From the NCBI GenBank assembly GCA_001013295.1, contig LAZY01000014.1:1-64000 (forward strand): a stretch of DNA of 64,000 nt. Direction: 5' to 3'. Under the pieces are notes generated by a model. The model was not told the origin of the DNA and ran no database searches. It was given only the letters and a program-made list of their open reading frames with translations. The DNA is from Chryseobacterium indologenes. GTDB lineage: Bacteria; Bacteroidota; Bacteroidia; Flavobacteriales; Weeksellaceae. Below are positions 44,176 through 52,603 of this stretch, one piece after another (position 1 is the stretch's first letter; each line of letters begins with the position of its first letter). Made by a program: the position numbers and the translations under genes.

Positions 44176-44786
44176 TAACAATTATAGATTACGGTGTAGG
44201 AAATATTAATGCTTTTGTAAATGTTTACAAAAGAGTAGATGTGCCTGTAAAAATTGCTAAGACAAAAGAAGATCTGGAAGGAGCACAAAAGCTTATTCTT
44301 CCTGGAGTAGGACATTTTGATCATGCCATGACTCAGCTGAATAATTCAGGAATGAGAGACCGACTTGATGATTTAGTACTGAATCACAAAATACCTGTCA
44401 TTGGAATTTGTGTGGGAATGCAGATGATGGCAAACAATAGTGATGAAGGAAGCATGGAAGGTCTTAAATGGATTGATGCTACTGTTAAAAAATTTGATGA
44501 AACCAAAATCAAACAGGTTACCAGGCTGCCTCATATGGGTTGGAATGATGTAAAACCTGTAAAAGATGTAGGGCTATTCAAAGGACTGGAAGAAAATTCA
44601 ATTTTTTATTTCCTCCATACCTATTATTTTGAATGCAATAATAATGAAGATATTATGGCTGTTACAGAATATGGGGGAGAATTTGCTTCTGCAGCACATC
44701 ACGAAAATAAATACGGGATACAATTCCATCCGGAAAAAAGTCACCATTATGGTGAGATTTTATTACACAATTTTGCAAAACTTTAA
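44172..44786 (+). CDS. hisH: HisH-like glutamine amidotransferase
   Basis: A 204-residue class-I glutaminase. The triad is intact: Cys80 in GICVGMQ, His186 and Glu188 in QFHPEKS. It releases ammonia from glutamine. Because it sits between wbpG and a HisF copy with an altered active site, it should feed amidino-sugar synthesis and not histidine. It overlaps wbpG by four bases. Confidence 0.92.
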   Translation: MITIIDYGVGNINAFVNVYKRVDVPVKIAKTKEDLEGAQKLILPGVGHFDHAMTQLNNSGMRDRLDDLVLNHKIPVIGICVGMQMMANNSDEGSMEGLKWIDATVKKFDETKIKQVTRLPHMGWNDVKPVKDVGLFKGLEENSIFYFLHTYYFECNNNEDIMAVTEYGGEFASAAHHENKYGIQFHPEKSHHYGEILLHNFAKL

Positions 44787-44792
44787 GAGTCT

Positions 44793-45557
44793 ATGTTAAG
44801 ACCCAGAATTATACCATCTCTTCTTATTCAAGATAACGGGCTTGTAAAAACAGTCAACTTTAAAAATCCCAAATATGTGGGAGACCCTATCAATGCGGTA
44901 AGAATATTCAATGAGAAAGAAGTTGATGAACTTGCTATATTCAATATTGATGCTACAGATAAAGGATTAGAACCCAATTATAGCTTAATTGAAAGAATTG
45001 CTAATCAATCGAGAATGCCTCTTTGCTATGGTGGCGGAGTAAAAACCGTGGAACAGGCACAGAGAATTTTTGGACTTGGAATAGAGAAAATTGCACTTTC
45101 TTCCGCTGTTCTTCAAAACCCTCAATTGATCACTCAAATTGCGGAAAGGGTAGGAGCACAAAGCGTTATTGTTGTACTAGATGTAAAGAAAAAGCTTTTT
45201 GGAGGTTATGAGGTTTATACTCATAATGGTAAAAAATCTACAGGCATTAATCCTTTTAAATTTGCAGAAGAAGCTCAGAAGTTAGGGGCGGGAGAAATTA
45301 TTATCAATTCAATCGATCAGGATGGTGTTATGAAGGGATATGATATGGGGCTGATTGATAAGGTGAGAGAAAAGATTTCATTACCGCTTACTGTTTTAGG
45401 AGGAGCAGGTTCTTTGAATGATATTAAACAAGTTGTAGATAAACACGGAATAATTGGGGTTGCAGCAGGCAGTCTATTTGTATTTAAAGGAGTATACAAA
45501 GCTGTATTGATCAATTACCCTACTTTTGAAGAAAAGGAAAAACTAAGACAAAAATAA
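44793..45557 (+). CDS. hisF: HisF-like ammonia-channel subunit, not a histidine cyclase
   Basis: A 254-residue (beta/alpha)8 barrel of the HisF family. Numbering matches Thermotoga HisF: Asp130 is kept (VVLDVKKK), but the first catalytic Asp11 is replaced by Leu11 in RIIPSLLIQDNG. Loss of Asp11 is expected to destroy cyclase activity while the ammonia channel remains, as in HisF copies that partner WbpG-type amidotransferases. Other motifs (CYGGGVKTV, VLGGAGSLNDI) are normal. It is followed by a 110-base gap, where a new transcription unit could start. Confidence 0.92.
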   Translation: MLRPRIIPSLLIQDNGLVKTVNFKNPKYVGDPINAVRIFNEKEVDELAIFNIDATDKGLEPNYSLIERIANQSRMPLCYGGGVKTVEQAQRIFGLGIEKIALSSAVLQNPQLITQIAERVGAQSVIVVLDVKKKLFGGYEVYTHNGKKSTGINPFKFAEEAQKLGAGEIIINSIDQDGVMKGYDMGLIDKVREKISLPLTVLGGAGSLNDIKQVVDKHGIIGVAAGSLFVFKGVYKAVLINYPTFEEKEKLRQK

Positions 45558-45668
45558 TCTTCAATTATAAAAAAGAATAAATCCAATCATATTGAAATTC
45601 AAAACTTTTCTTTTTTGTAGAAAATGTTTAATGAATATCAAAAATATAGATAGGTTAAGCAACACATT

Positions 45669-46703
45669 ATGCAGATAAGAGATAAAATACTTCTTATAAC
45701 AGGCGGAACTGGTTCATTTGGTACTGCTGTTTTAAGAAAATTCATAAATACCGATCACTTCAAAGAAATCAGGATTTTTTCACGTGATGAGAAAAAACAG
45801 GATGATATGAGAAATCAGTTTAAAAATGATAAACTGAAATTCTATATCGGAGATGTAAGAGATTATAAAAGTATTGAGCCTGCCATGAGAGGAGTAGATT
45901 ATGTTTTCCATGCAGCAGCTCTTAAACAGGTCCCTTCATGTGAATTTTTCCCGATGCAGGCTGTAAAAACAAATGTAGAAGGAACTCAGAATGTTATTGA
46001 TGCAGCAGCCAGAAATAATGTAAAAAAAGTAATCTGTTTAAGTACGGATAAAGCTGCCTATCCTATTAACGCAATGGGAATATCTAAGGCGATGATGGAA
46101 AAAGTAGCTGTAGCCGCATCTAGAAATCTTGAAGAAACAGTAGTTTGTCTTACAAGATATGGTAATGTAATGGCTTCCAGAGGATCTGTAATTCCATTAT
46201 TTATAAAACAGATTAAAAATGGTGACCCGATTACGATAACGGATCCTAATATGACTCGATTCCTGATGTCGTTAGAAGAAGCGGTAGATCTTGTTTTATT
46301 TGCTTTTGAACATGGAAATCCAGGTGATTTATTTGTCAATAAAGCTCCTGCAGGAACAATAGGTGATCTGGCTCAGGCATTAAAAGATATGTTTAAAGCA
46401 GAGAACCCAATAAAAATAATAGGAACAAGACACGGAGAAAAATTATATGAAACTCTTTGCACTCGTGAAGAGATGCTAAAAGCAGAAGATATGGGTGATT
46501 TCTACAGAATTCCTGCAGATAACAGAGATTTGAATTATGCACAGTATTTCTCCGAAGGACTGGAAGATATATCCAAAATTGAAGATTACCATTCTCATAA
46601 TACAGAACAGCAGGATGTGGAGGGAATGAAAAAGCTTTTGTTGAAACTTCCTCTTATAAGGAAAGAGGTATTGGGAGAAGATGTAATGCAATATCCTGAT
46701 TAA
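45669..46703 (+). CDS. capE: UDP-GlcNAc 4,6-dehydratase/5-epimerase (CapE/FnlA-like)
   Basis: A 344-residue cytoplasmic SDR enzyme. TGGTGSFGTAV is the NAD-binding loop and STDKAAYPINAMGISK the active site, with Met in place of the SDR Tyr. The motif FSRDEKKQDDMR and the ending with TREEMLKAEDMGDFYRI match CapE/WbjB/FnlA. It starts the UDP-L-FucNAc pathway by dehydrating UDP-GlcNAc with C5 inversion. CapF and CapG are encoded nearby, completing the three-step route. Confidence 0.92.
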   Translation: MQIRDKILLITGGTGSFGTAVLRKFINTDHFKEIRIFSRDEKKQDDMRNQFKNDKLKFYIGDVRDYKSIEPAMRGVDYVFHAAALKQVPSCEFFPMQAVKTNVEGTQNVIDAAARNNVKKVICLSTDKAAYPINAMGISKAMMEKVAVAASRNLEETVVCLTRYGNVMASRGSVIPLFIKQIKNGDPITITDPNMTRFLMSLEEAVDLVLFAFEHGNPGDLFVNKAPAGTIGDLAQALKDMFKAENPIKIIGTRHGEKLYETLCTREEMLKAEDMGDFYRIPADNRDLNYAQYFSEGLEDISKIEDYHSHNTEQQDVEGMKKLLLKLPLIRKEVLGEDVMQYPD

Positions 46704-46716
46704 AAAATATGTGATA

Positions 46717-47139
46717 ATGAATACACCTGAAATTTTTGAAGGCGGAAAACATTCAGATAGGAGAGGAAGTCTCTTTTTCAACAATAATTTTGATGCTTCT
46801 GAGATTAAAAGAATATATTGTATAGAAAATACAGATCTGAATTTTATAAGAGGCTGGACAGGACATAAAATTGAACAGCGTTGGTTTTCTGCACTTCAGG
46901 GAAGTTTTACAATAAAACTAATCAAAATTGATGATTGGATCACCCCATTGAAAAGATCAGAAATTCTAAAATATCACTTAAATGCTGAAAAGCTTGATGT
47001 ACTTCATATTCCCAGTGGATATGTCAGTGCTATCCAGGCTGATGAAGAAGGGGCAAAATTATTAGTAATGGCAAATTACTCTTTAGGAGAAATAGATGAT
47101 GATTATCGTTTTCCTATAGATTATTTTGAAAATTTATAA
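46717..47139 (+). CDS. WxcM/FdtA-like cupin sugar-modifying protein
   Basis: A 140-residue single-domain cupin. The pattern RRGSLFFNNNFDASEIKRIYCIENTDLNFIRGWTGHKIEQRWFSALQGSFTIKL resembles the sugar-nucleotide ketoisomerase/epimerase cupins of the FdtA/WxcM group, but the catalytic residues cannot be checked by eye. The ATG at 46717 is chosen over an in-frame GTG at 46711. It sits between capE and capF with 1-13 base gaps, so it probably acts on an intermediate of that pathway or on the finished sugar. Its exact reaction is unknown. Confidence 0.7.
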   Translation: MNTPEIFEGGKHSDRRGSLFFNNNFDASEIKRIYCIENTDLNFIRGWTGHKIEQRWFSALQGSFTIKLIKIDDWITPLKRSEILKYHLNAEKLDVLHIPSGYVSAIQADEEGAKLLVMANYSLGEIDDDYRFPIDYFENL

Positions 47140-47140
47140 C

Positions 47141-48259
47141 ATGAAAAGAATAGGAATTACAGGGCAGAATGGATTTGTAGGATCTCATTTATATAATACT
47201 ATAGGCCTTGCTCCTGAGGAATTTGAAAGAATTGATTTTGAAAAAGAATTTTTCAGTGACTCAGAAAAATTAGACCGTTTTGTAAAACAATGTGATGTTA
47301 TTGTACATTTAGCGGCAATGAACCGTCACACTGATCCGGAGGTTATTTTTAATAATAATATCAATCTAGTCAAAGAATTAATAGATTCTTTGGAAAGAAC
47401 AGGATCCAAAGCTCATGTTCTGTTTTCATCCTCTTCTCAGGAAGAAAAAGATAACCTGTACGGAAAATCTAAAAAAGAAGGAAGAGAGCTGTTTTCAGAA
47501 TGGGCAAAAAGATCTGGAGGTATTTTTACCGGTATGATCATTCCAAATGTTTTCGGACCTTTTGGGAAGCCTAATTATAATTCCTTTATCGCGACATTTT
47601 GTCATAAACTTACCCATGGAGAAGCTCCCAGCATAGATAATGACGGAGAAGTCAGACTGATTTATGTAGGAGAACTTGTTCAGGAAATCATAAATAATAT
47701 CCAAACTGGAGAAACCAGAGAATTATATGAAGTTTCCCATACTTCAGTGAATAAAGTTTCAGAAGTACTTGAGAAGCTGGGGAACTTTAAGCAACTTTAT
47801 TTTGATAACGGAGAAATTCCGGAACTGAAGACAAAATTTGATTTAAATCTGTTCAATACTTTCAGATGTTACTTTGATATAGAACACCACTATCCTGTAA
47901 AATTTACACAACATGTAGATCCGAGAGGTGCCTTCGTGGAAGTAATTCGTTTGGGAATTGGTGGGCAATGCTCTTTCTCTACAACAGTTCCAGGAATCAC
48001 CAGAGGAAATCATTTTCATACCAGAAAAATAGAAAGGTTTGCTGTAATAAAAGGAAAAGCGTTGATACAATTAAGAAAAATTGATACAGATGAAGTCTTG
48101 GATTTTTATCTGGATGGAAACGAGCCTGCCTACGTAGATATGCCTATCTGGTATACGCATAATATTAAAAATATAGGAGAAGAAGAATTATATACAATTT
48201 TTTGGATCAATGAACCTTTCAATCCGGAAGATTCCGATACTTACTTTTTAAATGTTTAG
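47141..48259 (+). CDS. capF: Bifunctional UDP-sugar epimerase/reductase with cupin domain (CapF/FnlB-like)
   Basis: A 372-residue two-domain protein. An N-terminal SDR domain (ITGQNGFVGSHLY, then FSSSSQEEKDNLYGKSKKE) is joined to a C-terminal cupin (about residues 250-370) with HVDPRGAFVEVIRLGIGGQ and GITRGNHFHTRKIERFAVIKG. This fusion is diagnostic of CapF/WbjC/FnlB: the cupin epimerises C3 and the SDR reduces the 4-keto group, giving UDP-6-deoxy-L-talose-NAc. The start at 47141 is the ATG after the previous TAA. Confidence 0.92.
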   Translation: MKRIGITGQNGFVGSHLYNTIGLAPEEFERIDFEKEFFSDSEKLDRFVKQCDVIVHLAAMNRHTDPEVIFNNNINLVKELIDSLERTGSKAHVLFSSSSQEEKDNLYGKSKKEGRELFSEWAKRSGGIFTGMIIPNVFGPFGKPNYNSFIATFCHKLTHGEAPSIDNDGEVRLIYVGELVQEIINNIQTGETRELYEVSHTSVNKVSEVLEKLGNFKQLYFDNGEIPELKTKFDLNLFNTFRCYFDIEHHYPVKFTQHVDPRGAFVEVIRLGIGGQCSFSTTVPGITRGNHFHTRKIERFAVIKGKALIQLRKIDTDEVLDFYLDGNEPAYVDMPIWYTHNIKNIGEEELYTIFWINEPFNPEDSDTYFLNV

Positions 48260-48261
48260 AT

Positions 48262-49479
48262 ATGGAGATCATAAAGAAAAGTAATGTTGAATTTCTTTTT
48301 ATTTTTTTCCTGACTTTTGGGTATATCTTTTTCTATTCATTTTCTCGTCCGTTAGATATTTCGAATGAACTTTTCTCGGTTCCTTTTCGTATTGTTTTGT
48401 TGTTGATGAGCTGTTATATTATTTATGCAAATTTTGAAACAATAAAGAAGAGGAAATTAACAGTTATTTTTACCATTCTTTTTTGGATTTTCTATCTTAT
48501 TAAAGCGAATTATAGTTTTAATAATGATATTTATTTACAAAAAATATTAAATAATGAACAAAAAATATATATAAGAATTATCTGTCTGAATCTGATACCC
48601 TATATTGCTGTTCTAAGTATCAATTTTTCAAAAAAAATTACAGTTAAACTTAATAATTTAATTTTTAACTTTTTATTGATCTTATTGGGGATAAGCTGCT
48701 TATATACAATATTTGTGTATACAGAATTTGAAAAATCAAGTGGGATTTTCGCTGGATATTATATCAGTACAGGACATTACGGTTTATCTTTATTAATCAT
48801 ATCTGTTTTTTATTATTTTCAATCACCTCAAAAATTATTAAAGCCAATTTTAGGAATTCTAATAGGTATTTTTACTATTTTCAGTGCTTCTGCAAGAAGT
48901 CCTATATTGGCAGCGTTTATTATTATATTGATGGCATTGCTATATATAAATAAATTAAAATATTGGATTGCATTACTTTCTTTTGTTCTTCTGTTCATTG
49001 TGAGTATCTATATTTTAAAACAATCGTCTGTGGCTGACTTTGAATTTATTACCAGAATGTATGATGCTATTTTTGAAGGTAATGGATATGGTAGAGCTTA
49101 TTATTTAACAAAAGGATGGGTTATTTTTAAAAATAACATACCTTTCGGAGGACGTATTTTATTTGAAGATGGTTTGTATCCACATAATATTTTCATTGAA
49201 GTATTGATGAGTATGGGAATTGTTGGTATCATTTTATTTTTTCTGTATTTTAAAGATGTAGGGAAATTTAGAATAAAATATATCAGAAATAATATATACT
49301 ATTTACCATTTGTTTTGTTTTTTATTCAATACTTTGTTCTTGTTTTAACTTCATATAATATATTTGCAAACTTGGAGTTTTGGACTTTTTCAGCAGTATT
49401 TATATCTATAATTTTATTTTGTAATGATGAAGAAATTAAAAGTAATGACGGTCGTAGGAACACGACCGGAGATTATTAG
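48262..49479 (+). CDS. O-antigen polymerase/ligase-like protein, second copy
   Basis: A 405-residue polytopic membrane protein with about ten membrane segments. FSASARSPILAAFIIIL and LYPHNIFIEVLMSMGIVGIILFF match the PF04932-type motifs also seen in the protein at 38502, so the two are distant paralogues. It splits the capEF and capG genes and overlaps capG by 53 bases, its last ~18 residues being read in another frame over the capG start. It is very A/T rich. Polymerase or ligase role is undecided. Confidence 0.8.
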   Translation: MEIIKKSNVEFLFIFFLTFGYIFFYSFSRPLDISNELFSVPFRIVLLLMSCYIIYANFETIKKRKLTVIFTILFWIFYLIKANYSFNNDIYLQKILNNEQKIYIRIICLNLIPYIAVLSINFSKKITVKLNNLIFNFLLILLGISCLYTIFVYTEFEKSSGIFAGYYISTGHYGLSLLIISVFYYFQSPQKLLKPILGILIGIFTIFSASARSPILAAFIIILMALLYINKLKYWIALLSFVLLFIVSIYILKQSSVADFEFITRMYDAIFEGNGYGRAYYLTKGWVIFKNNIPFGGRILFEDGLYPHNIFIEVLMSMGIVGIILFFLYFKDVGKFRIKYIRNNIYYLPFVLFFIQYFVLVLTSYNIFANLEFWTFSAVFISIILFCNDEEIKSNDGRRNTTGDY

Positions 49480-50560
49480 ATTATCAAGAGTATTATCAGC
49501 TTTGGATGCTTCTGAAGCTGTAGAACATATTATTGTCCACACAGGGCAGAATTACGACTATGAGCTTAACCAGATTTTCTTTGAAGATCTTGGATTAAGA
49601 AAACCGGACCATTTTCTCGAGGCAGCTGGGAAATCAGCTACGGAGACAGTAGGGAATATCCTGATCAAGATAGATCCGCTTTTAGAAGAATTACAGCCGG
49701 ATGCCTTCCTGGTTTTAGGAGATACCAACTCATGTCTTTGTGCAATACCAGCTAAAAAAAGACAGATTCCGATTTTCCATATGGAAGCAGGGAACAGATG
49801 TTTTGATCAGAGAGTACCGGAAGAAACCAATCGTAAAATCGTAGACCATACTTCAGATATTAATTTAACATATTCTGATATTGCCCGTGAATATTTGTTG
49901 AGAGAAGGTCTGCCTGCAGACAGAATTATCAAAACAGGATCACCAATGTTTGAGGTTTTGAATCACTACTTACCTCAGATAGAAAGCTCAGATGTTTTAA
50001 AGAGATTAAACTTAGAAGAAGGGAAGTATTTCGTAGTTTCCTCTCACAGAGAAGAAAATATCAATTCTGAGAGAAATTTTAGAGGGCTGATGGAGTCTTT
50101 AAATGCGATTGCTGAAAAATATCAATATCCAATCATTGTATCAACGCATCCGCGAACGAAAAATATGATTGATAAAATGCAGTTGGAAATGCGTCCTGAA
50201 ATTCAATTTCTGAAACCTTTAGGATTCCATGATTATAATGCACTTCAAATGAGAAGTTATGCCGTATTATCTGATTCCGGAACAATTTCTGAAGAATCAT
50301 CAATTCTTAATTTTAGGGCATTAAATATCAGAGAGGCTCACGAAAGACCTGAAGCAATGGAAGAAACTTCTGTAATGATGGTAGGGCTTTCACCTGAAAG
50401 AATTTTACAAGGATTAGTTCAGCTTCAGCAGCAGAAAGTAGGAAAAGAAAGAAATTACAGACCTGTATCAGATTATTCTATGCCGAATGTTTCTGAGAAA
50501 ATGGTGAGAATTATTTTAAGTTACACAGATTACGTGAACAGAGTGGTCTGGAGAAAATAA
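49427..50560 (+). CDS. capG: UDP-N-acetyl sugar 2-epimerase (CapG/FnlC-like)
   Basis: A 377-residue non-hydrolysing-type UDP-GlcNAc 2-epimerase homologue (GT-B fold). It starts MKKLKVMTVVGTRPEIIRLSR and has MEAGNRCFDQRVPEETNRKIVDH, typical of CapG/WbjD/FnlC, which make UDP-L-FucNAc from UDP-6-deoxy-L-talose-NAc. VSSHREENI and SDSGTISEESSILN are family motifs. It is the only 2-epimerase in the window, so a WbpI-like manno-epimerisation of the uronic acid would need another gene or this enzyme doing two jobs. Starts at 49424 or 49427. Confidence 0.9.
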   Translation: MKKLKVMTVVGTRPEIIRLSRVLSALDASEAVEHIIVHTGQNYDYELNQIFFEDLGLRKPDHFLEAAGKSATETVGNILIKIDPLLEELQPDAFLVLGDTNSCLCAIPAKKRQIPIFHMEAGNRCFDQRVPEETNRKIVDHTSDINLTYSDIAREYLLREGLPADRIIKTGSPMFEVLNHYLPQIESSDVLKRLNLEEGKYFVVSSHREENINSERNFRGLMESLNAIAEKYQYPIIVSTHPRTKNMIDKMQLEMRPEIQFLKPLGFHDYNALQMRSYAVLSDSGTISEESSILNFRALNIREAHERPEAMEETSVMMVGLSPERILQGLVQLQQQKVGKERNYRPVSDYSMPNVSEKMVRIILSYTDYVNRVVWRK

Positions 50561-50565
50561 ATATA

Positions 50566-51810
50566 ATGGCTAAAAAAGTATTAATACACAGTATTGTTTT
50601 TGCTCCGGATGCAGTTTCAACGGCTTATCTTTATAATGATATTGCTTATAACTTAAAAAAGAATGGCTTTGAAGTTGAAGTACTTTCAACAATGCCGCAT
50701 TATAATAAAGTTGATCTGAATAAAACAAAATTCCAGAAGAAATTTTTAGGACTTTACTATATCAGTGATTATAAGGGAATCAAGGTTTATCATGTACCTC
50801 AAAAAAAATATGAAAGTGTTCTTTTACGTGGGTTTATTATGGTTTACTGGCATGTATTATCATTCTTTTTAGGAATGAGAATAAAAAATGTTGATGTTAT
50901 TATCAGCCCTTCTCCACCTCTTACAATTGCATTGGTATCTATTGCTTTAGCAAAACTTAAAAAAGCGAAATTTATATATAATGTTCAGGAAATTTATCCC
51001 GATTTCTTTGTAAATCAAGGGAAAATGAAATCACAGTTTGTTTTAAAGCTTCTTAAAAAACTTGAAAAATTCGTTTATAAACATTCTGATTCTTTAATAA
51101 CGATAGATCAGAATTTTAAAAACACATTGGCTCCCAGAATGGAAAACCCTGGAAAAATTGAAATTATTGCCAATTTTGTTGACACTGAACTTTACCATCC
51201 CATAGAAAGTCCGGTTGTAAACAGCCAGTTGTTTCCTGCGAGTAATAATCTGAAAGTAATGTATGCCGGTAATATAGGTTTTGCTCAGGATTGGGATCCA
51301 CTGATAGAAGTTGCAAAGAAAACAAAAGGAATGCCTATCAGTTATTTTGTGATCGGTGATGGAGCCTGCAGATCCTGGCTAAAGGCTGAAATTGAAACAC
51401 ATCAGCTAACCAATATAAGCCTTATTGATTATCAGGCACGGGAAAGTATTCCGCATGTTATTAACTATGCGGATCTGCATTTTATCTTTATGAATAAAAA
51501 ACTGGAGAAAGATGGGCTGCCTTCAAAAGTTTATACAATTATGGCCTGCAAAAAACCTTTATTAGTGATCAGCAATAAAAATACTCCTCTTTATGATCTG
51601 TTAGAAAATACTGATGCGGCATTTTTAATTGAGAATTCGTCCAATAATGTCAATGAGGAATTATTTACTGTCTTATCAGAAGCATTAAATAATAAAGACA
51701 GATTGAAGCAGATGGGAGAGAAAGGTTTTGAAATGGTGCAGAAAGACTATACCAAAGAAAAGGTCACTGAAAAGTATTATAAACACATCGATAATTTAAT
51801 AAATCATTAA
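50566..51810 (+). CDS. wbuB: GT4 glycosyltransferase (WbuB-like, likely L-FucNAc transferase)
   Basis: A 414-residue GT-B enzyme of the WbuB type: HSIVFAPDAVSTAYLYNDIAYNLKKNGFEVEVLSTMPHYN at the start, NVQEIYPDFFVNQG in the middle, MYAGNIGFAQDWDPLIEVAK and DLHFIFMNKKLEKDGLPSKVYTIMACKKPLL in the C-domain. WbuB enzymes add L-FucNAc and usually lie directly after fnlA-B-C, as here. The donor therefore is probably the UDP-L-FucNAc made by CapE-F-G. Assignment rests on motif and context. Confidence 0.82.
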   Translation: MAKKVLIHSIVFAPDAVSTAYLYNDIAYNLKKNGFEVEVLSTMPHYNKVDLNKTKFQKKFLGLYYISDYKGIKVYHVPQKKYESVLLRGFIMVYWHVLSFFLGMRIKNVDVIISPSPPLTIALVSIALAKLKKAKFIYNVQEIYPDFFVNQGKMKSQFVLKLLKKLEKFVYKHSDSLITIDQNFKNTLAPRMENPGKIEIIANFVDTELYHPIESPVVNSQLFPASNNLKVMYAGNIGFAQDWDPLIEVAKKTKGMPISYFVIGDGACRSWLKAEIETHQLTNISLIDYQARESIPHVINYADLHFIFMNKKLEKDGLPSKVYTIMACKKPLLVISNKNTPLYDLLENTDAAFLIENSSNNVNEELFTVLSEALNNKDRLKQMGEKGFEMVQKDYTKEKVTEKYYKHIDNLINH

Positions 51811-51820
51811 CCAGACGTAG

Positions 51821-52603
51821 ATGAAAATAATTATTATAACCCAGGAAGATGCTTTTGTTGTTCCTAAAAATATTGAAAAGATTCTGCATTTGGAAAATGT
51901 AGAGCTTTTAAAAGTAATAGATATTGATTCCAACTACAGTTTGGTTAATAAGAAATCTTACTTTATAAAGGGTTTTGGATTACTTCAAACCATCAAAATG
52001 GGCCTGAAAGTAGTTTCAGCCAAAGTTCTGAACTTGATAGATACCGTTACATCTTATAAACTTGCGATTAAACCTAAAAGCTTGAAAGCTGTTTCAGAAA
52101 GATATAATATTTCATTTGATAGAATCAAGAATCCAAATTCGGCAGAATTTCTGGAAGAAGTCAGAGCTTTGCAGCCGGACCTTATCGTATCTTATTCTGC
52201 TCCGGTGGTGTTTAAAGAAGCCTTATTAAAGATTCCTAAACATGGGTGTATCAATTTGCACTGTTCTTTTTTACCCCAGTATGCTGGAGTAATGCCTAGC
52301 TTTTGGACATTGTATAAAAAAGAAAAAACAACAGGAGCTACTGTACATTATATGGATTCAAAAATTGATAACGGAGCCATTTTAAACCAAAAAGAAATAG
52401 AAATTTCTGAAAACGAAACCATGTTTTCATTAATTTTGAAGAGTAAAGAAATTGGTGGAAATCTAATGTGTGAAACCATTCGCGATATTCAAAATTCAAA
52501 TATTAAAATTAAAGAGAATTTTGCAGAAAAAGGAAGCTACTTTACGTGGCCTACAGTTGAGCAGTTCCAGGATTTTACAAAAAACGGAGGTAGATTGATA
52601 TGA
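51821..52603 (+). CDS. Formyltransferase-family protein (sugar N-formyltransferase)
   Basis: A 260-residue protein with the methionyl-tRNA formyltransferase fold core. The catalytic Asn-His pair is in GCINLHCSFLPQYAGVMPSFW, and the Asp in HYMDSKIDNGAIL, so a 10-formyl-tetrahydrofolate-dependent N-formylation is plausible. It lacks the C-terminal domain of the tRNA enzyme and has an unusual N-domain. Its substrate is probably an amino sugar of the glycan: the 4-amino product of the PglF/aminotransferase pair, or an amine freed by the deacetylase encoded next, which overlaps it by four bases. Confidence 0.82.
   Translation: MKIIIITQEDAFVVPKNIEKILHLENVELLKVIDIDSNYSLVNKKSYFIKGFGLLQTIKMGLKVVSAKVLNLIDTVTSYKLAIKPKSLKAVSERYNISFDRIKNPNSAEFLEEVRALQPDLIVSYSAPVVFKEALLKIPKHGCINLHCSFLPQYAGVMPSFWTLYKKEKTTGATVHYMDSKIDNGAILNQKEIEISENETMFSLILKSKEIGGNLMCETIRDIQNSNIKIKENFAEKGSYFTWPTVEQFQDFTKNGGRLI

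Noticed and set aside
44172..45557. hisH and hisF as part of histidine biosynthesis
   Set aside because: No other his genes are present, wbpG is directly upstream with a four-base overlap, and HisF lacks catalytic Asp11.
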